Assembly: GCA_963978545.1 (NCBI GenBank)
Contig: OZ021732.1
Location: 34,130,123-34,194,122 of the forward strand
Length of the DNA stretch: 64,000 nucleotides
Direction: 5' to 3'
Origin: Linyphia triangularis
Lineage: Eukaryota; Arthropoda; Arachnida; Araneae; Linyphiidae
Positions 20,301 through 35,300 of the stretch are shown piece after piece. A program made the translations under genes and the position numbers. The stretch's first letter is position 1; each line of letters opens with the position of its first letter. The notes under the pieces are model-generated. The model had not been told where the DNA came from. It made no database searches and saw only the letters and a list, made by a program, of their open reading frames with translations.

Positions 20301-23300
20301 ATAATGCATAGTTTTACATGAGAGTACACACAAGATTTTAAAATATATGTGGGCTCGAGCAACCATTCTCCCCTCTCCTAATTGCAATGCTCTCTAGCGA
20401 GAAGGTGCAACATCATACAACAATTCACTCCATCTCTCACTCTCCCTTCGAATCTGCAGGGTGAGATGCTCGAGTGTTTTAATCTTTCATCCATAAATAG
20501 GTTAACTTATAAATAAATTAAGAGACCGATCCCCCCATCTCGTTACTTTTTGCCTACCGGTACATTCGTCCACATATATAAAGTTTATCTTTTTAAAAAT
20601 ACCATTGATTTGATGGGATAAAAAGTTTTTTTTTTTTTTTTTAAGCTTTCTATGCATTGTCAATTTTAATGTGCAATTGCAACTTATTCAGCTTAGGTTG
20701 AGTTTTCACAGTGTTTGACAACTAAGAAAAAAAGGTTCATTCAGAACTATTTACTTACGTTATTTTGCCCCAAAAACTTGATTGAATACATTGTCGTCCA
20801 AAACGAGTTAATTTCCTAAAATTCGGCTCGATTGGATGATTGAAAGTGGGTTTATTAACCCTCGAAAGATTTTGGTCTCTTCAACCTTAATAGGGGAAGG
20901 TTTCAGTCATTAAGTATTGCCAAATCGAACATCTTTGAATTAAGCTAGGTATCTGGGTAGTAGGACGAGAGTTAAAGCTGATAAATCTGACGTAAGACAA
21001 TAGAAACGTGTGTAAAAGCGGTCTTTGCGTGACAGTTCCAAAACTTAACAGAAAGCATTGTCATCGAAAACGAGTGAACCAGCCAAGTTTCAAACATTCA
21101 GTCCGATTGGATGACTGAAAGTAGTTTTATTAGTAATCTCTAGTGTCAATTGAAGGGTGTGTAAAAGCGACCGTTTAGCAACAGTGACAGTCTTCCAAAC
21201 CTTGATAGAATACAATCTTGTCGACAACGAGTCTATCGGTCAAATTTCAGCTCAATTGGATAACGGCAAGTTAGTTTATTCGTAATCCCAAGCCCAAATT
21301 GAAGAGTGTACAAAAGCGGCCTTTTAATGACAGTGACAACCCCCAATACTTGATATAATACAACGTTATCGACAACGAATCTATTTGTAAAATATCAGCG
21401 CGATTAGATGATGGCATGTTGGTTTATTAGTATTCTGAAAATGGAAGCGTGTATAAAAATGAGCTTTTAGTGACAGTAATAGCCCGCACAACTTGATAGA
21501 ATACATTGTCATTAACATAAAATCTGTCTGCCAAGTTGCAGTCCGATTAGATGACGTCAAGTGGGTTAATTAGGTCTCCTCAAATTTGCCCGGCAGCCAC
21601 ATACACACAATCGAAGTTAATATAAAGGAATTAAAAAAAAAAAAATTGCTACTTTGAAGAAGTCTAGGTTTCTTTCTTCGAATAGTGTATTCTTAGTAAA
21701 ATGTTTGTTTTATAGGTGATGCTGTCTGGGATGTTTCGAAACATTATGGATGAAGTGTGCTCAATAATCTACAATGCCTATGATTTCGCAATGGGATTTG
21801 TTGTTGCTAATGAAAGAATCGCAAGGGAAGTATCCACTCTGTTAGACTATGAACCGAGCGCTGACTTGGCTCAGTTTACAGCTGAAAATAATATTTCGCA
21901 GGTAAATTATTTTCGAAGTCACTTTATTTTGTTAGTGAATTAAAAGGGAAATTGTGAATTTCTTACAAATTGCATTGTGTGTTTTTTAAAAGTATCATTA
22001 TTTAATGAATATCTCAACACTTTATAAACTTTGACAAAAAATGCGTATTGACTAAATTACAGTAGTTTTGTTTGTTCAAATAATAACATTTAAATTTCAG
22101 CACTCAAACAGCATTGTTTAATAAGCTTAAAGCAAAACCTTTATTTAAATAAACTTATCTCCATTTTATTATTACGATTCTTTACAAAGTCAAAAGAACA
22201 AGCTTTTCCATCAGTGTTTTTAATAAATGTATTGTATTTAACCTGAACTTCAAAGAGTAAATAATGAATATTCTCAGGTTATAATTCAAAGAATTTCGAG
22301 CCCTTTTTATGAATTTACCAAAATAAACTTACAATAGACATTATGAGAAATAGCCTTTTTTCTAATAACATATGGCTGAACAGACAGTAGAGCAACAGCT
22401 GAACAGACGAATGGCCATCATGTTCTTTCTATAGAAACAAGTGACATATGAAAAAAATTGTGATCTATTAGATATATAAATGGAACTTTACGTGGATTCG
22501 TCTTTTTATAATTAGGAGAAAGATTTCAAGAATGATTTATGTGCATTGTGTATAGCGATAAAACTATCGATAATTCAAGAAACAAAAAATTCGGCTTAGT
22601 TTGTTTGTATTCTAAGCCTCCATACTTAAAATATTTAGTGAGTAAGATCAATCTGTGAGTAATTTACCTAAGTGATTAATTTACTTAGTTTACTATGTTA
22701 CTGATTATCTTAAGGATTATTTACCTTACATTCAAAAAAATTGTAAATATTTATAAATAAAAAGCACTTTCTCCAGATGTTGTCTTTAATGGAAGATCTA
22801 GACAATGAGTTTCCGGATGTGACCAACACTTGGAAAACCCAAAGAGCTACTGTATATGTTCTCAGAGACATGATACGGGTGGTAGAAGAAATGTTGGATA
22901 GTTACATGCTGGACGAGAGCGATGCTGAAATATTATTAGAGGTGAACTTCATAAAATTTAAAATGTTTTTCTAGTATAGAGCACATTGTAGTTGTATTTA
23001 TTAACCTTGCTCCTCATAATTTTTGAATTTAAAATGCAGAAAATCTTAAGTAGAGGTCTAATGGGACTCAAATTTTAACGAGCCAGAAGTGTCTTGAGAA
23101 AGAGCCAGAAGAGAACTAATGCGTTATTTTTTAACAATTAATTTAAATAATTGCTACAAAGAAAATAATTTGACTTAGAACAATCTTAATTAACAATTAA
23201 ATACAAGAAATCAATCTTTACGTTCAAACAGTTATTTGTTACAGTTGTTTATTCAGAATATATTTGGTTTCACACTCATGAATTATTTTCTGCTTAACAT

Positions 23301-26300
23301 TACAATATCTTAGAACAAACACCAAAATCTACTAAAGTGATGCCCATCTGATGGTTATGTAGTTTTCACTCTAGCCTCACATGCCAATGTACCTGGTTCG
23401 AATCCTGGGTTAGGTATGGATATTCGTTATGGTTTGGAATCAACATTAAACAGTAGGTATAGACCTGATTAACTGTTATTATAGGAAAAATAGGTTGTTT
23501 GGCCAATTAAATAAGTGATACCTATTTACAATATACAATGAATATCTAATTCTTTATTCTTCAGTCAGGATATCTACCCCAAAAATTATACCAATAAATA
23601 TTAGTAATAAGGGTATATCAGAGATGTATTTACAATTAGAGAATAGGTTTATACTTCTCTAAAAAAAAAAAACATTTTAAAGGAAAATTAACACTTTTCA
23701 GTTGCTGTTTGATTATATTTTGGTACTTGACATTCAGCACGACAATCAAAATATAAAAATGCTGCATATAAAATTTCTACAAGAAATCCTACAATGGTTA
23801 TTTTAAAGGGCAAAAAAGAGATGCTTTCTATTCTATCCTGTTTTCAAAGGTTGTTATTTTGACGGTTAAATGACATTTTTCAGTGGCTGTATTGTTGTCT
23901 CATCTTTATACAGAGGTTAAAAAAAAAAAAAAAAAAGCACTCTCTGGTTAGAAAAATAATCTCTAGTTAGGAAAGAACAGTTAAAGAAATGAAATTGAGT
24001 TTCAAAAAGCACATCATCATTTGCTTCTTTGAAATTGCAATCTTAAGAAACCTTCGTTTCTTTTCTTGTAGAAAATGTTTATATTTCTAGAAAGAATAAA
24101 CTTTATTTTATAAATTAGTTGCATTGGTCTCACTGGTTTCTAAGCTCACAGTGGGTATCTAAATTGATATAATATGGTCATTCTTCCGAAATGTTTGTTT
24201 TAGGCTTTAAAATTTTCATTTTAAGTACATTTAAGAAATTTTTAGATAGCTGAAAACTGTATCTTTGTAAAAGTTTGATGTATAAAACTTTTGAATTTAT
24301 TTTATAGATAATTCTACTTTAATATGTAAAGTAGGAACATATTTACTTCATACTTGAATCATGCAGAAATCAAATGCTGCATTTTCTTAATTTTTTTCGG
24401 TCACTAATTATGGACTAATCATGATAAATATACCAAACAGTTCATAATCAGCTTAATTTTTTAAATAAAGTGTTTTTAGATAGCTTCTATTTTTATAGAA
24501 TGGAAAGCAAAAAAAATTCCATGCCTAACATAAAACTTATACTCAAAATAAAGTTAAATTTTCAAAATATTGATCGAACGAGTATTTAGAAGTCTATCAT
24601 TAAAATATTCAAAAATAAATTAAGAAAATTAAAATTTAGGTATAAGGATGGTAATGACATTTACCAGTAACCATAAAGTAAAGAATGATCCTTTTTTTTT
24701 TTTAAGTAACAAATTTAAAACAAAAAGATATCAAACAAAAGAATGTATAACAAAGTGATACTAAATAGAATAGAATAAAATTGAATAACATTAAGGGGAT
24801 AGTAATGCCAGCAATAAAAGTATTTTTACTAACGATATTTCCAATAAATATTATTATTCCAATAACAACCCTAAAATAGCTTCCATTGCCATGGTATGAT
24901 CTAGTTAAATCAGTAGCTTCATTTAGTGGTTAAAAAAGGATGTAGAAACTATTGTATGGTAACGACACAAAAGCAACTGTAAAGTTTAAGAATCACACTA
25001 TTATTATTTAAATACTTTTTAAATAAAAGTCTCTATATTTGTGGAATTGAAGGGTTTGATATTTCATAAGAATGATCATTCAAATTATATGTTAAATTTT
25101 ATACAGTATACATCGACCATATGGAAGACCAATTTTGTGAAAAGAAATAGTGGATAGTAATGCCATTCAGCATTTTTGATTTTCAAAAAAATATTAAATT
25201 CATTACTAACTGCTTGGCCCCGCATTGCTGTCAACTTTTAATGCTTCGTTCACCACAAAGTTAATTGTTACGCAAGTCCAGACTTAATTTCCTCACTAAA
25301 AGGTTCATTGCTACGCAAGCACATGTTCAAATCGCTCATTAAAAGAATCACTGCTAAGCGAACCATACTTAAAAATTATATATTAATAAAAAATTTGTAC
25401 TTTTTTATCGTTAATGCACCCCTTTCCCTCATCCCTTCGAGAAATAAAGGAAAATCTTTTAATATTTCCTTTAATACTTCCGACGCTGTAACTAAATTAT
25501 ACTCATTAGTACAGAATGCTACAGGCGGCTGTCTATCGGGTCGTTGGTGAAAATATGCGGAAAAAAACAAAGGGATAGATTGTTTTTTCCACACATTTCC
25601 TAAAATTTCACTTATATTAATTAAAAGTAAGCAATTAAAATTTTACTTTATGGCTATGAGGGGCACAATTAGAAGTTAAATACTACTCAAGTTTAAAATT
25701 TTAAAGTTATCCATTGAGTGGAAGTTAGTTTTTATAGAAAGAAATCCGCACTCAAACTTTTTGTTTTATATGCATAGTGTACTTGCTGAAAACTAAAATG
25801 GCCTTTTGTTTTCTTTTTATATTTTCAACATATTCTTGAAACAAAATAAGTGTTTGGAATGAATCAATTATGCCTTTTCCAATTCCAAGATTATAAGTTT
25901 GAAAATAATCTAAAGAGTACAAGCAATTATAAACAAAGATATATTAGCTCCAAACTGCGATACCGGTGGAAGTATTAGTCACTGATCTTGTTGCTAAACT
26001 CCACAACTTGGCGCTTTTTTAAAAGCAATCAAACTTTTAACTATTTATTGCCTTAGGTATAAAATTACACACCAAACTTTACAGACCCGGTATATGCTTC
26101 CAAATGGCAAATCCCAATGTACTAAAGTTATTTGTAAAAAAAACGACATTCTCCCAATTAAATATTTGAAGACAAACTTTTTCATCAAAATGGACTAACA
26201 ACTGAATGATATTTTTATAGTCAAATATTCCCACACACAAAATCCATCTTAAGCTCAAACATCCATCGTAGAGCTTATTTTATTAAACAACTCTTACGAG

Positions 26301-29300
26301 ATAGTATTCAATTACCCTCCATCACCCACGCCGACCAAACGGTATAGTGGTTAGCGTGCTAACTTCTAGGCCGCGAGGTTGCGGGTTCAAGTCCCATGTT
26401 AGGAATGGGTGTTTGTAAATGTATGTTGGCTTGTCTAATGACGAATGTGCATTATAGCCCTCGTGTTGCTGACTGCGCCAGATAATCCGAAAACAACCAA
26501 CCCTTCGTCACCCATACCTTTCCCCAACAAGCTCACTTTTTTAACTTGTGTTTTCGACAACGATATAAAAGAATTTAGCCATCACTCCAACCCTCCTCGC
26601 TCCTTCTCCGTAAATTTCTGTAACTTTGGTTGACAACCATTTGCTTTCACTATTTGTGTATCTACTTATAAGTTTAACAATGTGCAACAGTAAGTAAAAT
26701 GTATATGTAAAATTAAGAATTACCTTCCCTTTATCAATTTTCTAATTTGACTAGAAAATTATAATTTGAGGGACGATAATTGTAGCATGAGTAGAGACTA
26801 CTTTTTAGTGACAAGGAGTGTATCATACCAACTTATTGAGTTGAAATTTGACAACTTCTCTCTTGCAACAACAGGATCTTACTTTGAAGATAAAAGAAAC
26901 TTTGTGCGCTCCCCGATACATGCCAGTGGATACAGGAAGACGAAAATTGATGGAAAATCTTTTATGGCTTAAAAATGAAAAAATGCTGGATATACTTCTC
27001 GTAAGTTAATAGAATCTCGTGGATATTCAGTTAGTTTTAAGTCACAAATCCAAACATGATGTCTGGTGTCGATGATGAGATGTCCGGAGTCGAGTCAAAA
27101 TAAGTACAAATGTCACAGAACCCATTTTTTTTTCAAGCAGAAACAAGACTGTCTAAAGAAAAAGCACTTAACTAAAAATGCTAAAACTATTTGTGAAAGT
27201 GCTTTTATTAACTTTCAAAAACTATTTTTATAAACAAATGGTTACAGAAAATTACCTCTATATAAAACATTTAACAGTTCTAAATCTAAAATCTTCATAA
27301 GACAACGACGATAAGTGAAAAGATGTTATTCTGTAATTCAAATAATTAATTTAAATTGCTTAGATTGTAATAGTTTCTTATATACACCCAAGCGTCTGAA
27401 CCATTTTAATAGCTCAGATAGTATTCACCAGTCTAATACTCACTTGCCCTCCGTATGTTCTTACAGGAATTTTATGTAACAATCTCTGTAAAATATTTTA
27501 ACTATCATTTCATTAATTCGTTTGCTCAGTTTCGCTCTTTAACTAAACTATCCTTGTCTAAACTCTCAAAGATATATCTTATGTAATTTTTTAAGTCCAA
27601 TTTATTATTATTTTTTCAAAAAATAATTGTTAAAATAACTAAGGATTTTTGTAGGAAAATAGCACTAACAGTTCGTTTACTACTGATGAAGTCATTCAAG
27701 AAGCTGGTACTAAGCACCATGATATTAGGGTAATTTCCAAAGGTATAGCACAGGTACGATTTTAAAATAAATTTATCGTTTTCATTTATACCCAGATGTG
27801 CTTATTTTATCAGTCTAATTAACTACTTGATTTGAATCTTATACACTGCTATGTCAAATCATAACTCACATTGTTTTTTAAATAAAATACATCAAAATAA
27901 AATCTATATTTCCTAAAATCAGAATTTAAGCAAATACTTGCCCGACACAGTAGCTATATAAAATATCGTAAAAGCGTGTTTCAAAAACACACTACAGGTT
28001 AGTGCCTTATTACATAAAGAATGCACATTCGTCAATGCACCTATTATAATTATTGTTAAAACCTAAAAAGCACTCGCACATACTCAAATTGAAAATATTA
28101 TTGAAAGAGTTTATCTTCTAAGATTTTAGCCTGTCCCACTCCCAACCCAACCCGCACAGTAAAAATTTCAAATAGTACAGATATATTCTCTTCATTAAGT
28201 TGATGCCAAAAGCTTCTACCGGAAGTAATATGAACCCTTAGCAGGGGCGTACTGGCCATAGTGTTACTCGATGCAAACACCGGGCTAGTCAGTGTCTGTA
28301 AAAAAAATAAGCCGGTCTGGTATGAAAGTCAGGGTTTTTTTTGTTTTTTTTTGGGGGGGGGGGGTTTCCTTTAATATTTAAATATAATTGCCTTCTTTAA
28401 CATTTTTTTTTTTTTAAATTACGATCGCTCCTATACGACTATCCTTTTTTCAGTTTGGTAGGGGCAATAGGAAATTCTAAGAAAAGTATGGGGGTGGTAT
28501 TGGAGACAATTATGGAAGAGCAGTCGAAGATAGCTCAACGCCTGAGGTGAAGAAAGGTCCAAAGAGGTCCGAGGACCACCCGCAATCATCCAGACTATCA
28601 ATGGGCTACAGATCCGTTATTATAATTATCCGCCAAGATTTCTGGCGAGAGCATCTTGTTCGGTCATCTAAAAAACCACAAACCTTGTAAGGGAACCTTT
28701 TCGAGGGTCACTTTTTCGGGGCTGGAAATTGGGTTGTTGTGATGACATCAGCCTTTTGAACGAAATTAACAAATGATGGAACACAACACATAAAAAAGAG
28801 AGTGACCGATGTTTTGTTGAGAAACCATTCTCATTTTCTAAATTGTTATGGTTCCACACAAAGCTAAGTTAGACCTTTTCTGGTCAATTTATATTTTAGA
28901 CAGCCAAGAAACGAAATATTATACGCGTAATAAGTGTTTGTGTTTTAATATCTAATGATATAATTGGCAATTAGATAGATAATCAACAATAAACAAAACA
29001 AAAAATATTGCAACTGATTATATAAAAAAAAAGTTATGCTGTGCTGTTCACCGTTCAAGTTCTTCAAACTATACACATGTGCTGTTATCTCTCATGAGCT
29101 CAGTTGATTTAATGTGAGTGTTCCTGGAACTGTTCAAACTGACTTCAACTATTACACTTCAAGTAATTGTCATTATTTTAAATTATTTATGCATAATGGC
29201 TCTTAGTTCTTAAAAACTTTAGATTAATTAATCAAATTCGTGCGTAAAATTATGTTATGAAACGAAAATCTCATTTAAATGTTATTCTTCCATATTTTAC

Positions 29301-32300
29301 AAGTTTCTTGTTAGTTATCATTTTCAAGAAGCATTCATGTTAATAGCTGTTGATAAAGACATTTTAAAAAGCATATCAACAGAAGATAAAATAAATGAGG
29401 TGTGAAATAAGAGCAGTGTATATAGAAAGATGTTTTTTTTTTTTTTTTTTTTTTTTTTTAAGTTTGTGTGTAATATTACTATTTTTCACATAATTCAATA
29501 CTGACTAAGAATTTCTTTGATTCGTTAAATTGTGCTACTATGCTCGTACTTAATTTTGAACTTAAACTATTTTTTAAGTATTTGCATTGATTTTATATTG
29601 TGTCATATATGCAATGATAATAATGTGTAATATATGCAATAATAATATTAACGTATATAATGATAATTATATGTGATTGATATGTGCAATGACAATAATG
29701 TATGATACATGCAATAATAATAATATCCACAAGAATGAGGAAATGTTATAGGTACTAAGGTGACAGTAAATTGGATTGATTAATTTTGTCGAAATTTCTT
29801 ATACATTTGTATTCTATAAAATACAACATTTTAAGTTATGCACTTAAATTAAATGCTTCGTTTCCACAGGTACCCATAGAAGTTATATAATTAAAACTAT
29901 CAATATCACTTTAGTAGTTTGAGAGATATAGTTTGTATATTAAAAATTTCATAAAATTTCACCTCCCTTTAATTTTGTAGATTTTGTTTAATTTTATAAA
30001 TTATTATTTAATTTAATATCTGCTCTAAAATTCATATATTATAGTATTCCAACTTTTTTCTTATTTTATAACTTTTAAAGTTAAGTATATATTATCCCAT
30101 CAAAAACATCTATATAAAAAAGGCGCAACGTTCTTTACATAATAATATGGCTGTGAAAAGTATTGAGATCTAAAGTAGAGCAAAGTTTAACGTTGTTGCA
30201 AATTACAAGCAATGGTAATTAGTAAAATGTTCTCCTTAAAGTCAAAATTCTCCTACATAGTCCTAAATATCCACCTGCAAAAATGTTCGTGTCAAAATTG
30301 CAATTATCAAAATGAATTAATAAATAAAACTATTTAATCATTGAAATTAATTTTTAAATATAAATATTTAAGTAATATAAAATGTATTAGGTATTAAAAA
30401 TACTAAATTATTATAATTATTGGAATTATTTTATTATTAAAAACGACCATTAAAAATTTATTTAATGATTATATTGAAAAAAATTTGCCGGCATAAATCT
30501 AAAATCACCACGCCGGATTTATGTCCCAGTACGCCCCTGACCCTTAGCCTCATATTCACTCATAGTAACTGATAGTGGTAGTAATTGAATGAGAAACTTG
30601 TAACCAGGCTTGTTTGGGCTCTAAGATATTTTTTTTTACTAAGCTAGCTAAATTTTGAAACCTGTAATATCTTAGCAATGAAATAACTGTAACTTATGAA
30701 GGTTTAGTTTTCGCACCTAAATAGTAATTTCCTGTTCAAAAAAAATTATGTGCAATAACAAAAGAAGGCAAAAGTTTAAAACTCAATTTGAAAATCTCCA
30801 TTAACTCAATTAAAATACAAGTCGATTGAATATAATGAAAATGTCGCGTGTACAGAAACATTGAATTAAAGTCTGACTCTCTCAATATATCATATACATT
30901 TTTTTAGATTAGCGGTCAAAATGACGGTGAGAAAAATAAAATCCTTCCCAACACAGACTCATTGTGGTATTTTGCAAAGAATGGATCTTTTTCTGAGTAT
31001 CTCACTGCTTCAAGAGCAATTGGACTTCTGGGTTATCTACTGAGTTCGAATTGTGTCACCACCGCAACTTGCATAAAAGACATGGAAGTAATGGTTCATT
31101 TCATTAGTTCAAATTTTTTTTAAAAAAATGCCTAGCTTTTAAACTGTCTAGTAGAGAAAATTGTAAGAAATCTCGTTCGTTTCTGTATGAGCTTGGAACC
31201 TACAAAAAATGTAGGCGACGAGGAAACTTCTATAAGAAGTATAAATCGTCCTTATTAAATATAAGAAATTGGTCTGAAGGTAGTAAAGTGCCATTCAATT
31301 TTTTATAGAACTTAGGTGCTTATAAAATAACTGTATCGATATACAAGCATCCGGCAATGATAGGCGAATATGAATAATTTTCAGTTATATTATAGTATAG
31401 ATATTTCGAAGTGTGCTCTATATACATTCAATGAGGGAAAAAATAAAAATAAAGCTCTCAAGGTGACAATCATAATCACAAAATTTTGAAACATTTGAAT
31501 ATAAACACTCACTTTTATTCTTGTGATCAGAGCAGTGAAAAAACAAGTGTTGGAACGATACTTTTAACACAGAAATTTATGGTGCAAGACTCAGATAAAC
31601 AACCAATAAGAACAAAAAAGCGCATCATTTGCGTAACTTTCAGGAAAGAAATAGAACCTACAGGTAAAAGAAGCGTCAAACACACAGCAAGCGAAAAAGT
31701 AAAACATCTATGAAAGAATTTAAAATTTCTTGAATTTCAGTCGCTTCACTTTGTTTGTTGTTTTGAAAATTTTCGTCTATGTCTTGAGTAGGCATTTTCT
31801 GTGCAACAGTTACCGCTTTCACTATTCTGATCAATTAACAATACATGAGAAAAAGATGTTGCCATTTGAAGTTTTGTCCCTATTCGTAACTGTAAGGCTT
31901 GATTTTAATTTTCTTCTTATTCTCGAGAATATTTCGAAATACCTGTAGGATTTATTCGAGTTTGTTGATCGGTTCGAAAATTAAGAAGATAGGGCTTAAT
32001 TTCCGATTGGGCAAACCGACCATTTACTTTGGCCCCCTACCTTAAGGATTCCACTCTTAGTTGTAAATGAAAAACTCTTTAGTAGTTGTAGTCCAGTCAT
32101 TTTAGGGCCAAAAAGGGCCGAACCTCAAACAAAAATTGCAACAAAAGGTTTTTTCGTGTTTTTCGATTCAGAAAAATGTTCTGTACAACATATCAAAAGT
32201 CTAGAAAAATCTAAGTGGCGGAAGGCCACCACATTGGCCGCCATCATGAATTTCTGTCGTAATGGTAAAATGTCGATAATTAATGTTACAGGACTCCGAT

Positions 32301-35300
32301 TTCCTATTTCCTTCAAATATGTACCACATGAAAGGGTTTTCAATGCTTAATCTTTCAACTATAGAAACATATCCTATTTAAATGACTTTTGATCGTAATA
32401 GCATTATAAATACTTTGTTGCTTTGTTTTTTTATTATAGTCCAGTCATTTTAGAGCTAAAAAAGGCCAAACATCAGATAAATTACAACAGAAGGATTTTT
32501 AGGTTCAGAAAAATGTCCTGAACAACGAATCAAAGGTCTAGAAAAATCTAAGTAACGGAAGCCCGCCATATTAGCCATTGCTCGCCGTATTGAATTTCTG
32601 CGCAATAGAAAAATGTCCATAATTAATGCTACAGGGCTCCTATTTAATTCAAATATTTACCAAATGAAAGGGATTTAAATGTTTAACCTTTTAAATTAGA
32701 AACATATTCTATTAAAACAACTTTTTGATAGTAATTACTTTAAAAATAGTTATTGTTTTAAAAATACTTTTATTTGCTTGTTTCGATTACTTATTGAATC
32801 ACAAATATATTACTTTTACAAACAATTTGACTGAAAACACAAAATGTATTGCATTTTATAAAATTTTTAAACATGAAAGTCAAAAACTACTCATACCAAC
32901 TTTAATATTTAAAAATCGAAGCAGTTTGATGCAATTTATACCAAAAAAAAAAAAAAAAAAAAAAAAAAAGGTAATGAGATATGACATAAAAGAAAATTTA
33001 TTCTCATTCGACTTTTTCGCAATTATTTGAAGAGAACACAAAGGAAATAAATTAAATGATTTAGTCCCAATATTTGGTGATTTACATAATGAGGGGAAAT
33101 TTTGGGGATGCATTGGTCATCATATGACACAATTTAGCTTAAAAGGAACTTAAGTTTTGCAGCCATACAGTGGTATATATGCTCAGTAAGATGGCAGGAG
33201 CACAAATTAGAAGAGGACATATATTTTTAGATGTGCTGCCTTGAATACATTAGAATTTACAGAGGCTTTGGAAGTATCACTGCCACTTCAATAGACAATT
33301 TTCACCAATTAAAAAAAAGCAGACACGTAACGAGTTGCTACCAAATACAATAGAATTCCTTAGATGTGATTAACCTTATATTTCCTTAGATATGATTACT
33401 GCTAGAGAAAAAATATGCATGGAGAAAATATTGTAATGAATGGGTATAATGATTTTTTTTATTATATATTACTTGATGTAAGTAGTAAAATTGACTCTTT
33501 GTGAACGAGTTGATTAGTTGAACTATTAGATTCTGGATTGATGTTTAAAGAAGTACTTCCGAGCAGAATGCTCTGGGAAATGGAATCTGCATTTACTAAC
33601 TCTGAAATAACTTTGAATAACAACTAAGAATAACTCTGAAATAATTTTCAAACATGATGCAATTCATAAACATAATCGATCGTATACACACCTCAAATAG
33701 GTCGATAACTCTCATATCCAATCGTGTACAAATTCTTTCAAAAAGATCTGTGTTTTCGTCATAGTAATGATAATTAGGAAATTCTTTCCATTGACATTGT
33801 TGTATTGAACCGACACTAATGAATGGAACCATTATATTGAAACGACATTAATAACCATCGCAGGAACAGAACGATTTACTAAAAGAACAGGTATACTAGA
33901 AGTGCAGCGACGAGTTGGGGTTAAATCTATGATTCCATGCACAGATGTTAATAGCGCCATGTATGTATTGACTAGTATCATGTGTCACTCTCGTTAACAA
34001 ATACAAAGAGTTTTTGTACACCAGGTAAAGAAAAGAACTGAAAAGATGCAAAGAAAAACTTGACTTTTTGAATGAAAAGAACCCCTTCACCTTTGTGCAC
34101 TGTGCAGTTAAACATCAATTCTTACATGTATAAAAGGTAAAAATATTTGGTCACTCTATTCATCGAAAAAAAATTCACTGACTATTACAATTAGAAAAGA
34201 AGAAACTTCTAAACGCTATAAGACTTTATATGCCCTGTATGGCTGAAAGACAACTGAATCATTGGATCACCTACGATACAAACGCTTTAATGAAATGTCG
34301 GCTAACAAAAATACAGCCATGTATTTTTACTGAAACTCAAAAATAGTCCCTTCCTCATACAGCAGCTACTGTCAAGTATCACTTTTTTATGACTCGCTTC
34401 AAACCTAAAATCCACTTGTACGTCATGACTGGTTCAGACATTACAAAGAGAACAACTTATACCCATAACGACTGACATCCAATCAGCATCATTACAGCTC
34501 TTGGATGTTGTTAGAAGCAAATACAAGATTAACTGCACTACTTTAAGGTTCAATTGAAATAACTGCGAAAAAAAATTGTCAATTGAAAGAAGTAATTGTG
34601 AAAAAATTGTTGAATGAAAATAGATTTCCTTTGTGTTACCATTACATATTTTGGTTATAAATTAAAACAAACTACTATTTTTAAGTATCAAAGTTGGTGG
34701 TATGAATAGTTTTTGGCTTTCATGATTAAAATTTTTATAAAATGTAATATATTTTGTGTTTTTATTCAAATTGATTTCAAAAGAAATTTTACATTTATGA
34801 TAAATAACAGAAAAAGAAAACTTTAAATTTATGATTTAAAAAGCCAAGAAATAAAACTACTTTTTAACTTTATTACAATAAAATAGTTGATAAGGTTAAT
34901 CATGAAAAACCCTTTTATTTGGTACATATTTGAAGGAAATCGGAGCCTTGTAGCATTAATTATAGACATTTTACTATTACGAGATAAATTCAAGATGGCG
35001 GCAAATGGCCAATATAGCTGGCCTCTGTTACTTATATTTTTCTAGACTTTTGATATGTTGTTCAGGACATTTTTCTGAATCTAAAAATTCTTTTGTTGCA
35101 ATTTTTTTTATGTTTGGCTTTTTTTTAACTCTAAAATGACTGGACTACAATCAAAACAAGCAAATAAAAGTATTTTTAATGCTATTACCATCAAAAGTTA
35201 TTTAAATAGGATGTGTTTCCAGTTTATAGATTAAACATTGAAACCCCTTTCATGTGGTACATATTTGAAGGAAATCGGAGCCCTGTAGCATTAATTATAG

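Noticed and set aside
26331..26400. Possible functional tRNA gene
   Set aside because: It has A-box- and B-box-like sequences but is the head of a SINE repeated at 39.77 kb (a B-box-onward copy also lies at 59.65 kb), with a common non-tRNA body and tail.
26766..26972. 68-codon plus-strand ORF over exon g
   Set aside because: A different frame (26875-27000) is bounded by splice sites and continues the CNBD; this ORF is its shadow.
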